Assembly (NCBI RefSeq): GCF_002102345.1
Contig: NZ_LQPP01000016.1
Location: 248,001 to 312,000 of the forward strand
Source: Mycolicibacterium peregrinum
GTDB taxonomy: Bacteria > Actinomycetota > Actinomycetes > Mycobacteriales > Mycobacteriaceae
Reading direction: 5' to 3'
Length of the DNA stretch: 64,000 nt
Shown: positions 17,637-26,374 of the stretch, piece by piece
Layout of the letters: each line of letters begins with the position of its first letter
Position numbering within the stretch: position 1 is the stretch's first letter
Program-made: the position numbers and the translations under genes
Notes under the pieces: generated by a model
The model's database searches: none
Told to the model about the DNA's origin: nothing
Seen by the model: the letters and a program-made list of their open reading frames with translations, nothing else

Positions 17637-17670
17637 TGAGCGCTTGCGCGAAGAGGCGACGGAGCTAGCC
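17634..17670 (+). repeat. Intercistronic repeat copy 2 (patA-pimA junction)
   Basis: Runs from the patA stop to the pimA start and is 37 bp long, like copy 1 at 15484-15520. The shared blocks are TGATGAGCGCT, GCGCGAAGA and CGACGG, with scattered substitutions and a divergent last ten bases. No further copy was noticed in the window. Confidence 0.75.
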
Positions 17671-18795
17671 ATGCGTATCGGGATGGTCTGTCCGTATTCG
17701 TTCGACGTGCCGGGCGGTGTGCAATCCCATGTGCTGCAACTGGCCGAGGTGATGCGCGCCGGCGGACACTACGTCAGTGTCCTGGCGCCGTCGTCGCCGC
17801 ACGTGAAGCTGCCCGATTACGTGGTGTCGGGCGGCAAGGCCGTCCCGATCCCGTACAACGGCTCGGTGGCTCGCCTGCGGTTCGGGCCGGCCACCCACCG
17901 CAAGGTCAAGAAGTGGATCGCCGAGGGCGACTTCGATGTGCTGCACCTGCACGAGCCCAACGCGCCGAGCCTGTCGATGCTGGCACTACAGGCCGCCGAG
18001 GGGCCGATCGTGGCGACCTTTCACACCTCCACGACAAAGTCGTTGACGCTCAGTGTGTTCCAGGGAATTCTGCGCCCGTTCCACGAGAAGATCGTCGGCC
18101 GCATCGCGGTGTCCGACCTGGCCCGGCGCTGGCAGATGGAGGCGCTCGGTTCGGACGCGGTCGAGATTCCCAACGGTGTCGATGTGCCGTCGTTCGCGAA
18201 TGCGCCTCGGCTGGAGGGCTATCCGCGGCCCGGCCGCAGCGTGCTGTTCCTCGGGCGCTTCGATGAATCCCGAAAGGGCATGCCGGTGCTGCTGGGTGCC
18301 CTGCCGAAACTGGTCCGGCGGTTCCCCGACGTCGAGATCCTGGTCGTCGGCCGTGGCGATGAGGAAGCGCTGCGAGAGCAGGCCGGCGAGCTCGCCGGGC
18401 ACCTGCATTTCCTGGGGCAGGTCGACGACGATGCCAAGGCCGCGGCCATGCGCAGCGCCGACGTCTACTGCGCACCCAATCTCGGCGGCGAGAGTTTCGG
18501 CATCGTGCTGGTCGAGGCGATGGCGGCCGGCACCGCCGTGGTGGCCAGTGAACTGGACGCCTTCGCGCGCGTTCTGGATCACGGCCAGGCCGGCCGCCTG
18601 GTGCCGGTCGGCGACGCCGACGCCCTGGCCGATGCGCTGATCGAGGTCCTCGGCGACGACGCGTTGCGCGACCGCTACATCGACGCGGCCACCGAGCGGG
18701 TGGCGCGCTACGACTGGTCGGTGGTGGCCGGACAGATCATGCGGGTGTACGAGACTGTGTCGAGCCCCGGGGTGAAAGTGCAGGTGGGCGACTAA
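17671..18795 (+). CDS. pimA: Phosphatidylinositol alpha-mannosyltransferase PimA
   Basis: A 374-residue GT4 (GT-B fold) enzyme that adds the first mannose from GDP-mannose to phosphatidylinositol at the inner membrane face. The start is ATG 17671. Visible elements are VCPYSFDVPGGVQSHVLQL (the glycine loop near the acceptor site), VATFHTSTTKS, VLFLGRFDESRKGMPVLL, and the donor-site EX7E region ESFGIVLVEAMAAG. The length matches the family (about 370-390). It follows patA across the short repeat. Confidence 0.97.
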   Translation: MRIGMVCPYSFDVPGGVQSHVLQLAEVMRAGGHYVSVLAPSSPHVKLPDYVVSGGKAVPIPYNGSVARLRFGPATHRKVKKWIAEGDFDVLHLHEPNAPSLSMLALQAAEGPIVATFHTSTTKSLTLSVFQGILRPFHEKIVGRIAVSDLARRWQMEALGSDAVEIPNGVDVPSFANAPRLEGYPRPGRSVLFLGRFDESRKGMPVLLGALPKLVRRFPDVEILVVGRGDEEALREQAGELAGHLHFLGQVDDDAKAAAMRSADVYCAPNLGGESFGIVLVEAMAAGTAVVASELDAFARVLDHGQAGRLVPVGDADALADALIEVLGDDALRDRYIDAATERVARYDWSVVAGQIMRVYETVSSPGVKVQVGD

Positions 18796-18797
18796 CC

Positions 18798-19856
18798 ATG
18801 TCGACCTGGATCGTGATCGCGGCGCTGGCGCTGCTGGTCGTCCTGTTGCTCGTCGGGGGATGGGCGTATCAGACCGCCAACCGACTCGACCGGCTCCATG
18901 TGCGCTACGACCTGTCGTGGCAGGCGCTGGACGGCGCATTGGCCCGCCGGGCCGTCGTGGCTCGCGCAGTCGCGGTCGACGCCTACGCCGGGGCCCCAGA
19001 GGGCAGACGACTCGCGAAGCTGGCGGACGCCGCCGAACGCGCCCCGCGTCCGGCGCGTGAGGCCGCCGAGAACGAGCTCTCGGCCGCACTGACCGCGGTC
19101 GACCCCGCCGATTTACCGGTGGCGCTCGTCGCCGAAGTGGCCGACGCCGAAGCCCGGGTGCTTCTGGCCCGGCGGTTCCACAACGACGCCGTCCGCGACA
19201 CCCTGGCGTTGCGGGAACGCCCGATGGTGCGGGCGCTTCGACTCGGCGGAACCGCCGCACTGCCAACCTATTTCGAGATCGTCGAACGTCCGGACTCCCA
19301 GGCCGAGGTGAACCCGGTGAGCCGTCGAACCTCCGCGCGAGTGGTGCTGCTCGACGAGACCGGCGCGGTGCTGCTGCTGCGCGGCAGCGACCCCGCGATC
19401 GACAGCCCGGACAATCCCGCGCCGCGGTGGTGGTTCACCGTCGGCGGTGCCGTCCGCCCCGACGAGGAACTGGTCGACGCGGCCGTGCGTGAGCTCGCCG
19501 AAGAGACCGGACTGCAGGCGACACCGGCCGAGCTTGTCGGGCCGGTGTGGCGGCGCGACGCCGTCATCGACTTCAACGCCTCGGTGATCCGCAGCGAGGA
19601 GTTCTTCTTCATCCACCGGACCACCCGGTTCGAGCCTTCGGCAACGGGGCGCACGACGCTGGAGCGGCACTACATTCACGGGCACCGCTGGTGCGATGAG
19701 ACAATGATCGCCGAGTTGGTTGCCGGCGGGGAGGCCGTGTATCCGCTTCAACTGGGTGAGCTGCTGGCTCAGGCCAATGAACTGGCCGAACAGCCGACAG
19801 CGCCGCCGGCGAATACGCGTGGAACCGCGCATCGGGAGCTGCAAGCCATCCGGTGA
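18798..19856 (+). CDS. Membrane-anchored NUDIX hydrolase
   Basis: A 352-residue protein with an N-terminal membrane helix (WIVIAALALLVVLLLVGGW), an alanine-rich ~140-residue region, and a C-terminal NUDIX domain. The NUDIX box is GAVRPDEELVDAAVRELAEETGL, matching GX5EX7REUXEEXGU. The M. tuberculosis equivalent Rv2609c lies at the same place in the PIM operon. Such enzymes cleave nucleoside diphosphate derivatives; the substrate is unknown. It starts 2 bp after pimA and is surely cotranscribed. Confidence 0.9.
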   Translation: MSTWIVIAALALLVVLLLVGGWAYQTANRLDRLHVRYDLSWQALDGALARRAVVARAVAVDAYAGAPEGRRLAKLADAAERAPRPAREAAENELSAALTAVDPADLPVALVAEVADAEARVLLARRFHNDAVRDTLALRERPMVRALRLGGTAALPTYFEIVERPDSQAEVNPVSRRTSARVVLLDETGAVLLLRGSDPAIDSPDNPAPRWWFTVGGAVRPDEELVDAAVRELAEETGLQATPAELVGPVWRRDAVIDFNASVIRSEEFFFIHRTTRFEPSATGRTTLERHYIHGHRWCDETMIAELVAGGEAVYPLQLGELLAQANELAEQPTAPPANTRGTAHRELQAIR

Positions 19857-19921
19857 TTGCGGATTTAATGGATTTGGCGGCTTTAATAGACTGAATCAGT
19901 GGGAATGTGGAGGTGATTGCG

Positions 19922-20833
19922 ATGGATATCGCAGCGCAGAACGGTTCGAGCAACCAGACCGGCACCGCGCGGGTGAAGCGCGGGATGGCTGAGATGCTCA
20001 AGGGCGGCGTCATCATGGACGTCGTCACCCCTGAACAGGCCAAGATCGCCGAGGGTGCGGGAGCCGTCGCCGTCATGGCGTTGGAGCGGGTTCCCGCCGA
20101 CATCCGGGCCCAGGGCGGGGTGTCACGGATGAGCGACCCCGACATGATCGAGGGGATCATCGAAGCGGTCACCATCCCGGTGATGGCCAAGGCGCGCATC
20201 GGGCACTTCGTCGAGGCGCAGATCCTGCAGTCGTTGGGTGTGGATTACATCGACGAGTCCGAGGTGCTGACCCCGGCCGATTACGCCAACCACATCGACA
20301 AGTGGCGCTTCACCGTGCCGTTCGTGTGCGGGGCGACCAATCTGGGTGAGGCGCTGCGGCGGATCACCGAGGGTGCGGCGATGATCCGTTCCAAAGGTGA
20401 GGCCGGCACCGGCGATGTCTCCAATGCCACCACCCACATGCGCAAGATCGGTGGCGAGATCCGTCGGCTGACCTCGATGAGCGAGGACGAGCTGTACGTG
20501 GCGGCCAAGGAGCTGCAGGCCCCGTACGAGCTGGTGGCCGAGGTGGCGCGGGCCGGCAAGCTGCCGGTCACGATGTTCACGGCCGGTGGGATCGCCACTC
20601 CGGCCGATGCGGCGATGATGATGCAGCTCGGTGCCGAGGGTGTGTTCGTGGGCTCGGGCATCTTCAAGTCGGGCAACCCGGCGCAGCGTGCCGCGGCGAT
20701 CGTGAAGGCGACCACGTTCTACGACGATCCGGATGTGTTGGCCAAGGTGTCGCGCGGTCTGGGCGAGGCCATGGTCGGGATCAACGTCGAGGAGATCGCC
20801 CAGCCGCACCGGCTCGCCGAACGCGGCTGGTAA
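19922..20833 (+). CDS. pdxS: Pyridoxal 5'-phosphate synthase lyase subunit
   Basis: A 303-residue (beta/alpha)8 enzyme forming PLP from ribose 5-phosphate, glyceraldehyde 3-phosphate and ammonia supplied by PdxT. The start is ATG 19922, with GGAGGTG upstream. Conserved segments include [32 protein letters not shown] with the first catalytic Lys region, [11 protein letters not shown] with the second, and the phosphate loop [13 protein letters not shown]. It heads pdxS-tesB2-pdxT, as in M. tuberculosis (snzP-tesB2-snoP). Confidence 0.98.
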   Translation: MDIAAQNGSSNQTGTARVKRGMAEMLKGGVIMDVVTPEQAKIAEGAGAVAVMALERVPADIRAQGGVSRMSDPDMIEGIIEAVTIPVMAKARIGHFVEAQILQSLGVDYIDESEVLTPADYANHIDKWRFTVPFVCGATNLGEALRRITEGAAMIRSKGEAGTGDVSNATTHMRKIGGEIRRLTSMSEDELYVAAKELQAPYELVAEVARAGKLPVTMFTAGGIATPADAAMMMQLGAEGVFVGSGIFKSGNPAQRAAAIVKATTFYDDPDVLAKVSRGLGEAMVGINVEEIAQPHRLAERGW

Positions 20834-20842
20834 ATACCTCCT

Positions 20843-21691
20843 ATGGCGATCGAAGAGATCCTCGACCTGGAGCAGCTCGAGGTCAACATCTATCGCGGCG
20901 GGGTGTTCAGCCCGGAGTCGGGCTTCCTGCAGCGCACCTTCGGCGGTCACGTCGCCGGGCAGTCGTTGGTTTCCGCGGTTCGCACGGTCGATCCGACGTT
21001 CCAGGTGCACTCCCTGCACGGCTACTTCCTGCGACCGGGCGATGCCCGGGCACCGTCGGTGTACATCGTCGAGCGCATCCGCGACGGCGGATCGTTCTGC
21101 ACCCGTCGGGTCAGCGCGATCCAGCACGGCGAGACGATCTTCACGATGTCGGCGTCCTTCCAGACCGACCAGACCGGCATCGAACATCAGGATGCGATGC
21201 CCGAGGCGCCCGGACCCGACGACCTGCCCGGGTTCCGGTCCGGGGGAGCGTTCGACGACGCCGGATTCGCGCAGTTCGCCGAATGGGACGTCCGGATCGT
21301 GCCGAGGGACAAGGTGGCCCGGCTACCCGGCAAGGCGTCGCAGCAGCAGGTCTGGTTCCGTCACCGCGACCCGCTGCCAGACGATCACGTGCTGCACATC
21401 TGCGCGCTGGCCTATATGAGCGATCTGACCCTGCTCGGTTCGGCCCAGGTCAACCATCTCGACGTGCGCAAGCATCTGAACGTGGCCTCACTCGACCACG
21501 CCATGTGGTTCATGCGACCGTTCCGTGCCGACGAATGGCTGCTCTACGACCAGTCGTCGCCCTCGGCGTGCGGCGGGCGTTCGCTGACCCAGGGCAAGAT
21601 CTTCAACCGCTACGGCGAGATGGTGGCCGCGGTGATGCAGGAGGGACTGACCCGCTACCAGCGCAACTTCACGCCACCGGAAGGCTCGTGA
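20843..21691 (+). CDS. tesB2: Acyl-CoA thioesterase II (TesB2)
   Basis: A 282-residue double-hot-dog thioesterase. The N-terminal half has [17 protein letters not shown], and the C-terminal half has [16 protein letters not shown] and [19 protein letters not shown], with the Asp/Ser/Gln-type active-site segments of the TesB family. It hydrolyses medium- and long-chain acyl-CoA. It is sandwiched between pdxS and pdxT, an arrangement conserved in mycobacteria, although no metabolic link is known. The stop overlaps the pdxT start by 4 bp. Confidence 0.95.
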   Translation: MAIEEILDLEQLEVNIYRGGVFSPESGFLQRTFGGHVAGQSLVSAVRTVDPTFQVHSLHGYFLRPGDARAPSVYIVERIRDGGSFCTRRVSAIQHGETIFTMSASFQTDQTGIEHQDAMPEAPGPDDLPGFRSGGAFDDAGFAQFAEWDVRIVPRDKVARLPGKASQQQVWFRHRDPLPDDHVLHICALAYMSDLTLLGSAQVNHLDVRKHLNVASLDHAMWFMRPFRADEWLLYDQSSPSACGGRSLTQGKIFNRYGEMVAAVMQEGLTRYQRNFTPPEGS

Positions 21692-22269
21692 GCCCCCGGG
21701 TCGGGGTGCTCGCGCTGCAGGGGGACACCCGCGAGCATCTCGCTGCGCTGCGTGAGGCGGGTGCCGAAGCAGGCACCGTGCGGCGACTTTCCGAGCTCGA
21801 CGCGGTCGACGCACTGGTGATCCCCGGTGGGGAGTCCACCGCGATGAGCCATCTGTTGCGCGAGTTCGAGCTGCTCGAACCGCTGCGGGCGCGCATCGCC
21901 GCGGGATTGCCCTGCTACGGCTCGTGTGCCGGGATGATCCTGCTGGCCACCGAGATCAACGACGCAGGCACACCCGGGCGGGAGGCCGTTCCGCTTAAGG
22001 GCATCGATATGACGGTGCGGCGCAACGCATTCGGCCGTCAGGTCGATTCATTCGAGGGCGACATCGAGTTCGAAGGTCTCGACACCCCGGTCCATGCGGT
22101 GTTCATCCGGGCGCCGTGGGTCGAGCGGGTCGGGCCCGACGTCGTGGTGTTGGCCCGCGCCGCGGAACACATCGTCGCGGTGCGCCAGGGCTCGATGCTG
22201 GCGACGTCGTTCCACCCCGAGATGACCGGGGACCGTCGCATCCACAAACTGTTCGTCGATTCGCTCTGA
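21688..22269 (+). CDS. pdxT: Pyridoxal 5'-phosphate synthase glutaminase subunit
   Basis: A 193-residue class I glutamine amidotransferase that delivers ammonia to PdxS. The start is GTG 21688, inside the tesB2 stop overlap. The sequence shows [30 protein letters not shown], the nucleophile Cys in [12 protein letters not shown], and the His-Glu pair in [10 protein letters not shown]. All catalytic residues are present. Confidence 0.97.
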   Translation: MSPRVGVLALQGDTREHLAALREAGAEAGTVRRLSELDAVDALVIPGGESTAMSHLLREFELLEPLRARIAAGLPCYGSCAGMILLATEINDAGTPGREAVPLKGIDMTVRRNAFGRQVDSFEGDIEFEGLDTPVHAVFIRAPWVERVGPDVVVLARAAEHIVAVRQGSMLATSFHPEMTGDRRIHKLFVDSL

Positions 22270-22329
22270 TCCAGCAAACCCACGGCGGCCGCATAGCTCA
22301 GTCATAGCCGGCACCGACTTAATGGACGT

Positions 22330-24219
22330 GTGACGACGACGCTTGACGAGGCCTGCGCCGAGCCCGCCCTCGATGCCCCGCGAAGCACCCCATGGACCGC
22401 TCGAGAGCGTCTGGCGCTGCCCATACTGCTGGCCGTCACGGCGCTGGCCTACCTGTGGAACATCACGGTCAACGGGATGGGCAATGAGTTCTACGCCGCC
22501 GCCGTTCAGGCCGGTTCGGCCAACTGGGAGGCGTTGCTGTTCGGGTCGCTGGATCCGAACAACTTCATCACCGTGGACAAGCCGCCGGTATCGCAGTGGG
22601 TGATGGCGCTGTCGGGTCAGCTGTTCGGGTTCAGCAGCGCCAGCATGCTGATTCCGGAAGCGTTGATGGCCGTCGGCTCGGTCGCGCTGCTCTACGGGGC
22701 GGTGCGCCGGATCAGTGGACCCCGTGCCGCGCTGCTGGCCGGCGCCGCGCTGGCGCTCATGCCGGTGACGGCCTTGATGTTCCGGTTCAACAATCCCGAT
22801 GCGGTGATGGTCCTGTTGATGACGGCTGCCGCCTACTGTGCGGTGCGCGCGCTGGGACAGAACGGCGCCCGCTGGATGGCGCTCGCCGGTGTCGCGCTCG
22901 GATTCGCGTTCCTGGCCAAGATGCTCGAAGGGCTGATGGTGATGCCTGCCATCGGGCTGGTCTATCTGGTGGCTGCACCCGTCACGGTCCGCCGCCGGCT
23001 GTTGCACCTGCTCGGCTCGCTGGCCGCGTTCCTGGCGTCGTCGGGCTGGTTCGTGCTGCTCACCCTCGTCTGGCCGGCCGCGTCGCGGCCCTACCTCGCA
23101 GGGTCCACCGACAACAACTTCATGAATCTGGTGTTGGGCTACAACGGATTCGGCCGGGTTCTCGGTCACAACCACTACGGCACGCACGTCGACGTCGATC
23201 CGGTGGCCTCCGCCGGGCAACAACACGGTTTCGGCGGATTCGGCAACCAGACCCAGGGCCTGCCGCGGCTGTTCACCGGCGAATTCGGATTCGAGATCGG
23301 CTGGCTGGTGCCCGCGGCCCTGCTTGCGGTGGTACTGGTGCTGGTGTCGCGCGGTCGGGCGCCGCGCACCGACATCGTGCGGGCCGGGGCCATCCTGTTC
23401 GGCACCTGGCTGCTGATCGACGGCCTGGTACTGAGCTTCATGAAGACCAACGTGCACCCCTACTACTGCCTGTCCCTGGCTCCGGCCGTGGCGGCGATGT
23501 TCGCGATCGGCATCCACGAGATGTGGGGCCGGCGCGACGGCCGGCTTGGCCAGATCGGTTTGGCCGCCATGCTTCTGGGCACCGGGGTGTGGAGCTTCTG
23601 GATCCTGGCCCGCAATGCGTCCTGGCTGCCACCGCTGCGGTGGGCGATCCTGATGGTGACCGTGGCAGCCACCGCCGGCCTGCTGTGGTCGCTGCATGGC
23701 GGGCACCGGACCGCGGCGACCGTCGCGCTGACCGCGGCGCTGATCGGCGGACTGGCCGGTACGACGGGCTACACGATGGCCACCCTGGGGCAGCCCCACA
23801 CCGGAGGAGGCCCGAGTGTCGGGCCGGCCGATCCCGACGACGGCCACGGGCACAGCTGGCATTCCGACAATCCCGAGGTCAATGCGATGCTGCGGGCCAC
23901 CACCACCAAATGGTCGGCGGCCATCAACCGGTCCGGGGCCGCGTCCGGACTCGAATTGTCCACCGGCACAGCGGTCATGGCGATCGGTGGCTTCACCGGA
24001 AGCGATCCGGTGCCGACGCTGGCGCGGTTCCAGACCTATGTCGCCGACCGGCAGATCACCTACTACATCCTCCCGGAACCCAAGAACAAGGACCACGGCG
24101 GCGGATTCTTCGGCAACAGTTCCCACACAGACATCTCCGACTGGGTGAAGGCGAACTTCACGTCGACCAAGGTCGGTTCGGACACCGTGTACGACCTGCG
24201 CGCTCCGCTCAAGAAGTAG
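22330..24219 (+). CDS. GT39-family membrane glycosyltransferase (PMT/ArnT-like, YkcB type)
   Basis: A 629-residue polytopic membrane protein starting at GTG 22330. A short cytoplasmic N terminus is followed by about ten hydrophobic helices and then an extracytoplasmic C-terminal domain (from roughly residue 500). The extracytoplasmic loop signature FGSLDPNNFITVDKPP is typical of the GT39/ArnT superfamily, which uses polyprenyl-phosphate sugars. A glycine- and histidine-rich segment (DDGHGHSWH) opens the C-terminal domain. The acceptor is unknown. The end overlaps the convergent SDR gene by 11 bp. Confidence 0.88.
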   Translation: MTTTLDEACAEPALDAPRSTPWTARERLALPILLAVTALAYLWNITVNGMGNEFYAAAVQAGSANWEALLFGSLDPNNFITVDKPPVSQWVMALSGQLFGFSSASMLIPEALMAVGSVALLYGAVRRISGPRAALLAGAALALMPVTALMFRFNNPDAVMVLLMTAAAYCAVRALGQNGARWMALAGVALGFAFLAKMLEGLMVMPAIGLVYLVAAPVTVRRRLLHLLGSLAAFLASSGWFVLLTLVWPAASRPYLAGSTDNNFMNLVLGYNGFGRVLGHNHYGTHVDVDPVASAGQQHGFGGFGNQTQGLPRLFTGEFGFEIGWLVPAALLAVVLVLVSRGRAPRTDIVRAGAILFGTWLLIDGLVLSFMKTNVHPYYCLSLAPAVAAMFAIGIHEMWGRRDGRLGQIGLAAMLLGTGVWSFWILARNASWLPPLRWAILMVTVAATAGLLWSLHGGHRTAATVALTAALIGGLAGTTGYTMATLGQPHTGGGPSVGPADPDDGHGHSWHSDNPEVNAMLRATTTKWSAAINRSGAASGLELSTGTAVMAIGGFTGSDPVPTLARFQTYVADRQITYYILPEPKNKDHGGGFFGNSSHTDISDWVKANFTSTKVGSDTVYDLRAPLKK

Positions 24220-25072
24220 CCACCGCGCACAGCGATTCCGAAACCTCCCACAGCTTCTCGGCGCGGTCGGGATCGGTCGCGTAGGGCTCGGCATCGGAGC
24301 GCACCGCGCAGTCCGCCAGGTACAGCCCGCCACGGCCGTCGAGGTCGGTGCTGACAGCCGCCCACACCTGGGTGGCGGCCCCCTGCTCGGGCGTCGACAC
24401 CTCGATGGCGTGCGAGCGGGCCCGGCCGCTGACCGCGATCACATCGTCGCGGGACATGTGCCGGGCCAGGTTGGTGGCCACCATTCCCGGATGCACGGCG
24501 AACGCGCGGATGCCCCGGTCGCGAAGCCGGTGGTCGAGCGCGACGGCATGCAGGATGTTGGCGGTCTTGGCCGCGCCGTAGGCGGCGAACTTGTCGTATT
24601 CGCGGCGATGCCAATTGGGATCGTCCAGATCGACATCTCCGAGACGATGGCCCTCGGAGGAGAGATTGATGATACGAGTGCCTTCGGCGAACTGTGGCTG
24701 CAGCAGGTTTGTCAGCGCGAAGTGGCCCAGATGGTTTGTCCCGAACTGTGTTTCGAAGCCGTCGGGGGTACGGCCGAACGGGGTGAACATCACCCCGGCG
24801 TTGTTCATGAGCACGTCGATCACCGGGGCGAGTTCGGCGATCCGGGATGCGGCCTCGTGCACAGTCGCCAGTGACGCGAGATCGACGACGACGCCGGACA
24901 GGTACGCATCGCGAACCTCGGCGTGGATGGCATCCCGGGTCTCCGAGAGTGCGGCGGCGTTACGGGACGCCAACACGACGTGCGCCCCGGCCGACGCCAG
25001 GGCCCGGGCCGATTCGCGGCCCAGCCCCGACGTGGCACCGGTGATCACGCAGGTCTTGCCACGCATACTCAT
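24209..25072 (-). CDS. Short-chain dehydrogenase (retinol-dehydrogenase-like)
   Basis: A 287-residue SDR. The cofactor motif is TGATSGLGRESA, with NNAGVM, the catalytic serine in INLSSEGHRL and the YxxxK motif in AAYGAAKTAN. The overall pattern matches retinol-dehydrogenase/WW-oxidoreductase-like members. It is the distal gene of the minus-strand operon TetR-ALDH-CMD-6PGDH-SDR (4-bp overlap with the preceding gene). It would oxidise or reduce an alcohol/aldehyde pair in that pathway; the substrate is unknown. Confidence 0.92.
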   Translation of the reverse strand: MSMRGKTCVITGATSGLGRESARALASAGAHVVLASRNAAALSETRDAIHAEVRDAYLSGVVVDLASLATVHEAASRIAELAPVIDVLMNNAGVMFTPFGRTPDGFETQFGTNHLGHFALTNLLQPQFAEGTRIINLSSEGHRLGDVDLDDPNWHRREYDKFAAYGAAKTANILHAVALDHRLRDRGIRAFAVHPGMVATNLARHMSRDDVIAVSGRARSHAIEVSTPEQGAATQVWAAVSTDLDGRGGLYLADCAVRSDAEPYATDPDRAEKLWEVSESLCAVATS

Positions 25073-25959
25073 CGGTTGTCACCCTTGACGATGACACCCG
25101 CGGCCTGCTCCATCGGCTTGACGACCGAGGTGAAGTCGGATTCGGCGCCTTCGGTGCGAAGCGTCTGCTCCCAGATCCGTTGCACGGTCTCGGCCATCTC
25201 GACCGGCAGGCCCAATGACGTGGCCTCAGCCAGGTACAGCCCCACGTCCTTGGCCATCAATCCGGTGGCGAACCCGTAGTCGAAGGTGCGGGGGAGTACC
25301 GCACGCGGAAACTTGTCGCGGCTGGCGTGTGTCCCGCCGGATCCGGCGTTCAGCACGTCGATCATCACATCGGCACTCAGCCCGGCCTTGACGCCCATCA
25401 CCATCACCTCGGCGGTCGCGGCCAGGGTGGTGGCGGCCATCAGGTTGTTGATCAGCTTCATGGTCTGCGCGGCACCGGGCTGTTCGGAGACGAAGATCGC
25501 CCGGCCCAGCACCTCGAAAACTGGTGCCAGCGCATCGAATTCGATCCGCGCTCCGGACACCATCACCGCCAGGGTGCCGGCCTGGGCGCCGTGCATTCCG
25601 CCGCTGACCGGACTGTCCAGGGCGGCGATACCCTTGGCGGCGAGGGCTGTGTGATTGCGTTGTGCTGCTCCGCCGCCCACGGTGGACAGGTCGACGAAGC
25701 GCCGGACCCGGGACCCGGCCGCGACATCGGCCACCACGGATTCGGACACCTGGGGGGTCGGCAGGCTGGCGAGTACCGACTCGGTGCGGTCGGCCACGTC
25801 GCGCACCGAGTCCGCCCGCGAAGCCCCCAGTGTGGCCGCCCTGGCCAGGACATCGTCGCGCACGTCGAAGGCCACCACCGGAAATCCGGCCGCCAGCAGC
25901 CGTTCCATCATGGGCCACCCCATGTTGCCCAGACCGATGAAGCCGATCGGCTCACTCAT
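25069..25959 (-). CDS. 6-phosphogluconate/3-hydroxyisobutyrate dehydrogenase-like NAD(P) oxidoreductase
   Basis: A 296-residue beta-hydroxyacid dehydrogenase starting at ATG 25959, which shares bases with the preceding stop. It has the N-terminal Rossmann motif GFIGLGNMGWPM, the substrate loop DSPVSGGMHGAQAGTL, and the catalytic lysine in MKLINNLMAATTLA. The family oxidises beta-hydroxyacids to semialdehydes. That fits an operon with an aldehyde dehydrogenase, but true valine-pathway genes are absent, so mmsB is not claimed. Confidence 0.9.
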   Translation of the reverse strand: MSEPIGFIGLGNMGWPMMERLLAAGFPVVAFDVRDDVLARAATLGASRADSVRDVADRTESVLASLPTPQVSESVVADVAAGSRVRRFVDLSTVGGGAAQRNHTALAAKGIAALDSPVSGGMHGAQAGTLAVMVSGARIEFDALAPVFEVLGRAIFVSEQPGAAQTMKLINNLMAATTLAATAEVMVMGVKAGLSADVMIDVLNAGSGGTHASRDKFPRAVLPRTFDYGFATGLMAKDVGLYLAEATSLGLPVEMAETVQRIWEQTLRTEGAESDFTSVVKPMEQAAGVIVKGDNR

Positions 25960-26347
25960 CGGCTGCCGGGCTCTCATCGAGGTCGGCGAACACGGCGCGG
26001 GCCGCCCGGTTGCTGTCGACCGCGGCCGGGATGCCCGCGTAGATGCCGACCTGCAGGAAGATCTCGCAGATCTCCTCGCGGGTCACACCGTTGGTGAGCG
26101 CTCCCCGGATGTGGGTGCTCAACTCGTTGGGCCGGTTCAGCACCGCGATCATCGCTAGGTTCAGCATGCTGCGGGTTTTCAGGTCCAGGCCTTTGCGGCC
26201 CCACACTGCGCCCCAACAGTATTCGGTGACCAGGTCCTGCAGCGGTTTGGAGAAGGCGTCGACGTTCCCGGCCGCCTTGCGGACGTACTCCTCGCCGAGG
26301 ACGGCGGTGCGGATCGCCAGTCCCTTGTCATACGTGTCTTGATCCAT
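25952..26347 (-). CDS. Carboxymuconolactone decarboxylase family protein
   Basis: A 131-residue all-helical CMD-domain protein closest in pattern to PcaC-type enzymes: FSKPLQDLVTEYCWGAVWGRKGLDLKTRSMLNLAMIAVLNRPNELSTHIRGALTNGVTREEICEIFLQ is present in pieces, followed by YAGIPAAVDSNRAA. The peroxidatic CXXC of AhpD is absent, so a decarboxylase or isomerase role is favoured over peroxidase. No other protocatechuate genes are nearby, so the role in this operon is unknown. Confidence 0.85.
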   Translation of the reverse strand: MDQDTYDKGLAIRTAVLGEEYVRKAAGNVDAFSKPLQDLVTEYCWGAVWGRKGLDLKTRSMLNLAMIAVLNRPNELSTHIRGALTNGVTREEICEIFLQVGIYAGIPAAVDSNRAARAVFADLDESPAADE

Positions 26348-26374
26348 GGCGTGCCTTTCAGTAGCTCGGGCAGA

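Noticed and set aside
19857..19921. Promoter hexamers before pdxS
   Set aside because: TTGCGG and TAATAG or TAGACT can be picked, but spacings of 21-24 bp do not fit, so no promoter is claimed.
22048..24333. A 761-codon open frame opposite pdxT and the glycosyltransferase
   Set aside because: Its composition is dominated by Arg, Gly, Gln and His and it is antisense to clear proteins.
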